Below are positions 59,105 through 64,000 of a DNA stretch of 64,000 bases, piece after piece. The stretch covers positions 1 through 64,000 of the forward strand of contig MU832219.1 of the NCBI GenBank assembly GCA_029204225.1, in the 5' to 3' direction. A model generated the notes under the pieces. That model saw nothing but the letters and a program-made list of their open reading frames with translations. It searched no databases and was not told the DNA's origin. The position numbers were made by a program, and so were the translations under genes. Numbering within the stretch: the first letter of the stretch is position 1; every line of letters starts with the position of its first letter. This stretch comes from Diphasiastrum complanatum (lineage: Eukaryota > Streptophyta > Lycopodiopsida > Lycopodiales > Lycopodiaceae).

Positions 59105-59888
59105 TGTCAGAAATGGTGAACTCCTGCAATTTTGTTGCAACGCTAAAGTCAAGGAACCTTAACTCGAAGGTCGAACGATTCACGAAAGTCAACGTGCTTA
59201 AGGGACGAACGATTTGCGAATCATTTGCGAGTTGTAAGCATGCCTCCAGGACCGCAAAAATCGCAAAGCGATGCAAAATACAAAGACACGAAAGAAACGG
59301 AAGAAATAAAAAAAAACAAAGGAAATGAAGGGGAATCTTTCGTGCTGCCAGCTGGCAACTCAACGGGCTTGGAGTCTTACACTTCACGCCTAGCTGAAAC
59401 GGGTAGGAACGACGGAGAGTAATTGATTAGTTGATTAGCGTTAACTAGTCTTGTAATTCTCTTTTTAGCTATCCTATAAACTCCACACAATGGAGATATA
59501 AACTATCCTCTCTAGATCCAAAACAGAATAGACAGATATATAGTAATATTGTAAGATACAGAGAGAGACATAGCGAGTAGAGCAAGAAAAAGAAAAACAC
59601 TAGAAATGAAAGAGTTGTGCATGAAAGTCTGCCAACGAGCTAAACACAGCGAGAGAGCTGAGCGTCAGGCCGCCAACGAACGAGACACTGACGATCTCGC
59701 TCTAAAAATTAAACTGATAATTGATTGCTCTATTTTCGTGCATCTCCTTGTCTCACGCTATCTTGATTGCTAGAATGAAATTTGTTAAGTGATGTGTAGT
59801 TGCGTGTCTAGGCTCCTGTGAAGCCTTCGCACAAAAGAAAATTCAAAAGAAACAAAATCGTTCGCGACAACGAAAGCGTTTCGCGACA
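59105..59888 (+). repeat. 3' LTR of copia C
   Basis: TGTCAGAAATGGTGAAC at the start and GCGACA at the end, matching 24304-25064. A TATA-like GATATAAACT lies at 59494-59503. The next base is within a different element's 3' internal tail (59889-60050). Confidence 0.85.
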
Positions 59889-60050
59889 AAATGCTCTAGA
59901 GTAATGTATAACTCTTGTATATATATTTTGAAGTAAAGACTTTTGATTGTTTGAGATTCATCACAGAATGTGTTGAAGAAATATCTTTTCTTTGATGTGT
60001 TGCTAATTTCGATTGTTCGCGAGGATGCTTCACATTTGAGGGGCGGAATA
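59889..60050 (+). other. 3' internal tail of an LTR element, with polypurine tract
   Basis: Short remnant ending TTTGAGGGGCGGAATA, a polypurine-tract position immediately before the TGTAATACCC start of LTR H copy 2. Element C is inserted in or joined to this tail. Confidence 0.55.
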
Positions 60051-60882
60051 TGTAATACCCTATTACATGCATATTCTTCAATTACTATATTGTGATGTAA
60101 AATCCCAATCAACCTACTCAACTGATGAAGATAATCACCGAATATGAAGAAATATCTAATGGACATGACAATGGCAAGTTATTCAAAGAGATATTGAAGA
60201 TAAAGAGGCCAAAATAAATGTGGTTGAAGGAAGGACTCTATCCCGAAGGGCACTTATGAAACGACATGAACCTTAAAAAAAGGGCTAGCCCTAAGAGTGG
60301 AACATTCCAGAAGACTCCTTTATTGTGCCTCAATCAAACATTGGAACCTTCCAAGTGCTTGCTTCTCATTGGAGCAAAGCCGCATGACAAGGATGCCACC
60401 TAGGAAATTGTACATTTGTAATTTTTCTATTGAATGTAATTAGTTAATTAAATAAAATATGAAGCGACATATCGTTTACTAGAGAGCTGCGTACTTTCGT
60501 GCTCGGTTTTTATATGTACACCACTTACGCTTCAATACAACCACCGAGTTTTTCAGGAGAACACAGACAGAGTTTGAGTCTTCAAGTTTTCCCTTCTCTC
60601 TGCTTTCATAAGCCTTTTGCTTGTTGAGTACTTCTATTTCTGATAGTTGGTAAGCCTCATCTTGTCGGATGTGTTCATGATTGTAACCCTGGTCAGACAC
60701 TTCCTTAGTCTTGATATTGTCTTATGCGAGCAACCGTAAATTCATTGCTAAAGATTGTCTTTAAACTCATTGGTCATTTGATTGCCTGTGCGATTGAATA
60801 ATCAATTGCTTGGAACCTAATTGTGATGTTAACATTCGGAATCACTTTATTAGGTGCACAGACCGATATGTCGGTCTGGCCA
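60051..60882 (+). repeat. LTR H, copy 2
   Basis: Direct repeat of 48984-49611 over its first 650 bp or so, then diverged. Starts TGTAATACCCTATTACATGC after a polypurine tract, so it is a 3' LTR. The TGTAATA start is common in Ty3/gypsy elements. The right end is uncertain: CAGACCGATATGTCGGTCTG near 60859-60878 is a short perfect palindrome near the proposed terminus. Confidence 0.65.
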
Positions 60883-61161
60883 GTAAGTTGGATACACTAA
60901 TCAGTAATGCAACACATATGATATGAGATTAGTCGGCATCAATATCTTTCACTTTGTATGCTTGAAACCACATCCTAATCGGTGATACTGGTCGCCAATA
61001 CATCTAAATGTCCGTTGACAACCAGTTTTTAATCCAAGAACAATAAATGAGTTAAAAACATCTAAACACAACATTAACCAGTCTCTTTGGGAAACGACAA
61101 TCTTTTATACTACATATCCTTACGATTAAGACAAGTATAGCACGACATGACTATTTTCACA
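60883..61161 (-). repeat. Copia 3' LTR fragment
   Basis: On the minus strand a GAGGAGGAG polypurine tract (61162-61174) is followed by TGTGAAAATAGTC, the expected LTR start after copia RNase H. The LTR is cut short where LTR H begins. Confidence 0.5.
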
Positions 61162-61175
61162 CTCCTCCTCAAAAT

Positions 61176-61655
61176 CTAGCATGGTATATCTAGCATACAT
61201 CTATCTACAACTCCAAGTGCTAATCTTAACTTCACAAATGAATCCTTTGAAAATGGCTTGGTGAGTATATCAGCAATACAATCTGATGATGAAACATGGA
61301 TGAGCTTGACCTCCTTTGCTTGCACTTTCTCCGTCATAAAATGATGTGAAATTTCGATGTGCTTGGTTCGAGCATGGAAGATTCGATTGTTGGCAAGTTG
61401 TTGGGCTGCTTGATTGTCACAATAAATGCATGGAATGTCTTCAGCCTTGATCACATGAAGCTCCTCCAAAAGTCTTCTTAGCCATGGGATCTCCTTTGTT
61501 GTTGTTGTCATAGCTTTGTACTCAGATTCAATTGATAAAAGATATATGGTATCTTGCTTTTTGGAAAGCCATGACATAACTCCTCCACATAAGAATGTAG
61601 CAAAGGAACTTGTGAATCTTCTATCCACTTTGTCACCTGCAAAATCTGAGTTCAT
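61176..61655 (-). pseudogene. Copia RNase H fragment
   Basis: About 160 codons: NSDFAGDKVDRRFTSSFATF, GGVMSWLSKKQD, SIESEYKAMTTTTKEIPWLR, CDNQAAQQLANN, HARTKHIEISHHFMTEKV and DCIADILTKPF. The catalytic Asp, Glu, Asp, Asp positions are all present and the frame is open. It is 5'-truncated where family X copy 3 joins at about 61655, so no RT is present. Confidence 0.88.
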
Positions 61656-62499
61656 CCCGATGTCATTGGATAGAATGTCGTGAGGGACATCGGCTTCTGT
61701 GCTGATCGTCTTCCCTTTTTGCTTCTTAGTAGGTGGGGCTGGTGAGACTGGTTCTGCTGTCGGTTGGGGGGTGGCTCGCTTTTTGTGCTTGGATAGAGAT
61801 CATCCAGCTCCTTGATGGCAGCAGCCACCCTAGACCCCAACTGTTTGGTGACCAACATGTGGAGGAGATATCCACATTTGGTAGTTGGTTTTCTGGCTTT
61901 CAAAGCTCCGCACAGCTTCTCTGCTACCTTCTCAGCCCACTTGTAATTTTGAGTGGGATCGTCCATGGTGAGGGTCAAAGAGAAGAGGTCGCTCGGTGGT
62001 ATGCAATCATCTTGGCAGTATGCACTTCGACCATGGTGACGAGGATTTCTGAGGCAGCCCGTAGATGGGGATCCGTGATGAGGCGTATGGCGATCTCCTC
62101 GTTGGTTTGGGCAATGGTTTTGCCATCCTCTGTCAGAAACTTTGTAAAGTATTTGGCATCATAGTTGGTGCCCTTGCCATGGATTGTCTCTTCGAGATTA
62201 GGGAAGCCAATGCTATGGAGATCCCCAAGAGAGACGTTGATGATGGTATAGCTGCCACTCTTAGATGTAAGCCTGAAAGTTTGGAATTCATTCGAATAGG
62301 TGGAGTAGGCCGCTCGGATCAGACTCTCGCTCTACTGGTCACGGAAAAGAGTCATTTCAAAGCCAAGGTTTGTGAGGATATCCTTGGCCAGGGTGAGCTG
62401 CTCGGCGTAATTCTTGATACAAATCATAAAAATATCCCCTAAATAAGGGCGAGGGAGTTTACGGCGATGCAAACTGAGCGAGGAATTGCGGGAGGCCAT
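61652..62499 (-). pseudogene. Repeat family X, copy 3, near-intact unrecognised ORF
   Basis: An ATG at 62497-62499 opens MASRNSSLSLHRRKLPRPYL, GDIFMICIKNYAEQLTLAKD, a single TAG after TLFRDQ, then SESLIRAAYSTYSNEFQTFR, IHGKGTNYDAKYFTKFLTED, QTNEEIAIRLITDPHLRAAS, VEVHTAKMIAYHRATSS. A 1-nt shift near 61985 leads to TMDDPTQNYKWAEKVAEKLC, GALKARKPTTKCGYLLHMLV and a Pro/Gln/Lys-rich tail. About 280 residues in all, helix-rich with a basic C-terminus, as in capsid- or nucleocapsid-like proteins, but no family is recognised. It lies 3' of a Ty3 integrase on the same strand, the position used by extra ORFs of some Ty3 lineages. Confidence 0.5.
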
Positions 62500-63149
62500 A
62501 ATAGCAGTGATTTTAGATTGCTCTGAGAATTTTGAAAATTTTGAAAAATTTTGGCATGAACTCGAGAGCAGCAATCTAAAATGAATTCGTGGAGAGAAGG
62601 GTGGAGGTCTATATATAGACTTTTATTGGCAGGAATTTGCAACTTCACTCATAAACCGTCCTCAATGTCCACGATTTGGTAATGATGGTCGCGAATTTCA
62701 AGGAAACGTTCTGAGAGTCCGCAAATTCTTGTAAGTGATTTTTTTATGCCAAAAGAGAAAAAAACGTCTGATAGTGCAAAACTTTGTCTGATCAGAATTT
62801 GCAGAGATAGCAGAGAAGTCGTGGGAATCATTTTGAGCTTCAACGAATTGTCTACAAATTTTGATAGTGGATATCTGATGAAAAAAACTATCTTTTTCTA
62901 TTTGTAAATTTTTTTTGTCTCTGAGACAAAATTCACGGAGGCCAAAAATGAATCGTGCACTGTAAAAAAGGGGTTAGGCGAATTCTATCTGAGATAATGT
63001 GAAATAATTCTTTTGAAACTAATGCCTTTTGTGGTTTTCTCATATGTGGACTTGTTGAGTATGGATGCTGATCCATTGTGTTTCACAGAGTTGTTCCAGA
63101 TGGAATAACCTATTTGCTAGATTCTGTTGAGTATCAAGCTCAAGGTTAT
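62500..63149. other. No gene seen
   Basis: Leader or spacer between the Ty3 integrase end and family X ORF on the minus strand. No motif seen. Confidence 0.4.
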
Positions 63150-64000
63150 AGGCCAGTCGAAGGGAGGCGATGTGGAATTCCACAGGCATAACGGCTTCTT
63201 GGCCATATGTTAGCTGGAAAGGGGTTAAGCTTGTAGCTCGCTTTGGGGTGGTGCGATAAGCCTAAAGAGCAGCATGGAGTTTGAGCTCCCAATCAAATCG
63301 GCTGGATTCGACGGTTTTGGTGAGAATTCCACATAGGATTTTATTGGTGGATTCCGCCTGGCCATTGCATTGTGGATAGTATGGGAAACTTTTGTGATGT
63401 ACCACAAATTTTTTTGAAAGGAGATCTACTATGACAAAGTTAAGGAAATGTGTATCCCTATCACTAATAAACTCTAGAGGACATCCAAAATGAACTATAA
63501 CCTGTTCATATAGAAATTTTGCGGTAGAACGAGCGTCAGCATTGCAAACAGCTCTTGCTTCAGCCCATTTGGTGCAATAGTCCGTAGCTACTATGATGTA
63601 ACGAGATTGTGTGTGTCAAGCAGCAGGACTAATAGGTCCGACATAATCAATTTCCCATTTCTGGAAAACTTGATCAGTGGTTACAGGGTGCAAAGGCATG
63701 TAGTCGGTCTTTTGAAAGTGTTTGGTGCGTTGGCAGACATCACAAACCTTAGTGTAATTGTGCGTATCATTGAAGAGTGTTGGCCACCAAAAACCAGCCA
63801 AGAGGATTTTCTTAGCAGTTGTTTCAGAAGAGAAATGGCTTGCACCAATACCTTCATGAGTGAGGAAAATTATAGAGGGTATTTCACCTTCAGTAAGACA
63901 TCTAACCCTTGCTTGTAGAGTTGTCCTGCAATTAACGTATACAGTTTAGTTTTGAGGACCAACGCACGTTGTTCAGGTTTAGAGAAAGAAGGATACATCT
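63150..64000 (-). pseudogene. Ty3/gypsy integrase, runs off the window
   Basis: The minus strand gives HEGIGASHFSSETTAKKILL, GFWWP and CDVCQRTK (HHCC finger), WEIDYVGP, ATDYCTKWAEARAV (first Asp in DYVGP region), FISDRDTHFLNFV (second Asp), CNGQAESTNKIL (Glu), then DWELKLHAAL[14 protein letters not shown], [17 protein letters not shown]. The AYRTTxK...TPFxLxYGxEAVxPxE form is typical of Tat/Athila-type integrases rather than chromoviruses. Stops lie near 63616 and 63262. RT and upstream domains would lie beyond 64000. Confidence 0.85.

Larger units (their letters stand above)
57945..59888 (+). mobile_element. Copia element C (RT to 3' LTR), 5'-truncated
   Basis: Same family as element B (21790-25064), very similar throughout the shared part and more intact. 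It starts abruptly in the RT palm, continues through RNase H, a polypurine tract and a 784-bp LTR. No 5' LTR, gag, protease or integrase. Confidence 0.85.

Noticed and set aside
48984-60882. Single 12-kb LTR element carrying a LEA_2 gene
   Set aside because: No primer binding site follows the left LTR, the internal region is a mix of unrelated fragments, and the LEA_2 duplicate has its own separate edges. Kept only as a finding to test.

Overview
The window is nuclear DNA of a land plant with a large, repeat-rich genome. The evidence is three genes for plant-type LEA_2 (WHy-domain) proteins, both plant LTR-retrotransposon superfamilies (Ty1/copia and Ty3/gypsy), an En/Spm-like multi-exon gene, and long GA/CT and CA/GT microsatellites. 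The species cannot be fixed from the sequence. No bacterial operon, phage, CRISPR array or rRNA/tRNA gene was seen.

Host genes. There are three intronless LEA_2 genes: 11793-12701 (-), 26056-26892 (+) and 52254-53090 (-). The last two are about 95% identical and lie in an inverted segmental duplication of about 1.9 kb (25455-27365 and 51785-53640). The first is a diverged paralogue with a 9-unit, 55-bp minisatellite directly upstream of it.

Layout. 236-3360 is a giant foldback: arms of about 1.2 kb and a loop of about 0.2 kb. A 467-bp hAT-like MITE with an 8-bp target duplication sits in its right arm. 5.4-7.1 kb holds an unrecognised repeat-borne coding family (here family X) and a copia tail. 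7.1-10.8 kb is a 5'-truncated Ty3 chromovirus on the minus strand. 14.0-25.1 kb is a nest of copia elements, including a minus-strand element (15604-19543) inserted in the gag gene of another. 28.4-29.7 kb is low-complexity DNA plus an unrecognised broken ORF. 30.9-43.9 kb appears to be one long decayed minus-strand gene, with a Ptta/En/Spm-type transposase region, a DUF8039-like exon, and possibly Ulp1-like and coiled-coil exons. Its introns carry long CT/CA microsatellites, and its middle is occupied by copia fragments (32.7-36.8 kb). 44.0-45.8 kb is a degenerate long-period tandem repeat, followed by an unrecognised coding remnant to 47.3 kb. 49.0-50.5 kb has a solo-like LTR, a minisatellite and a Ty3 scrap. 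54-62.5 kb has two more copies of family X, a 5'-truncated copia copy closely related to that at 21.8-25.1 kb, a second copy of the 49-kb LTR, and a copia RNase H. 63.1-64.0 kb is a Ty3 integrase that runs off the window.

How it fits together. Almost every retroelement reading frame carries stops, frameshifts or truncations, so this is old, repeatedly nested TE landscape around a small LEA_2 cluster whose frames remain open. All similarities and identities quoted are from reading the sequence by eye, not from alignment software or databases.
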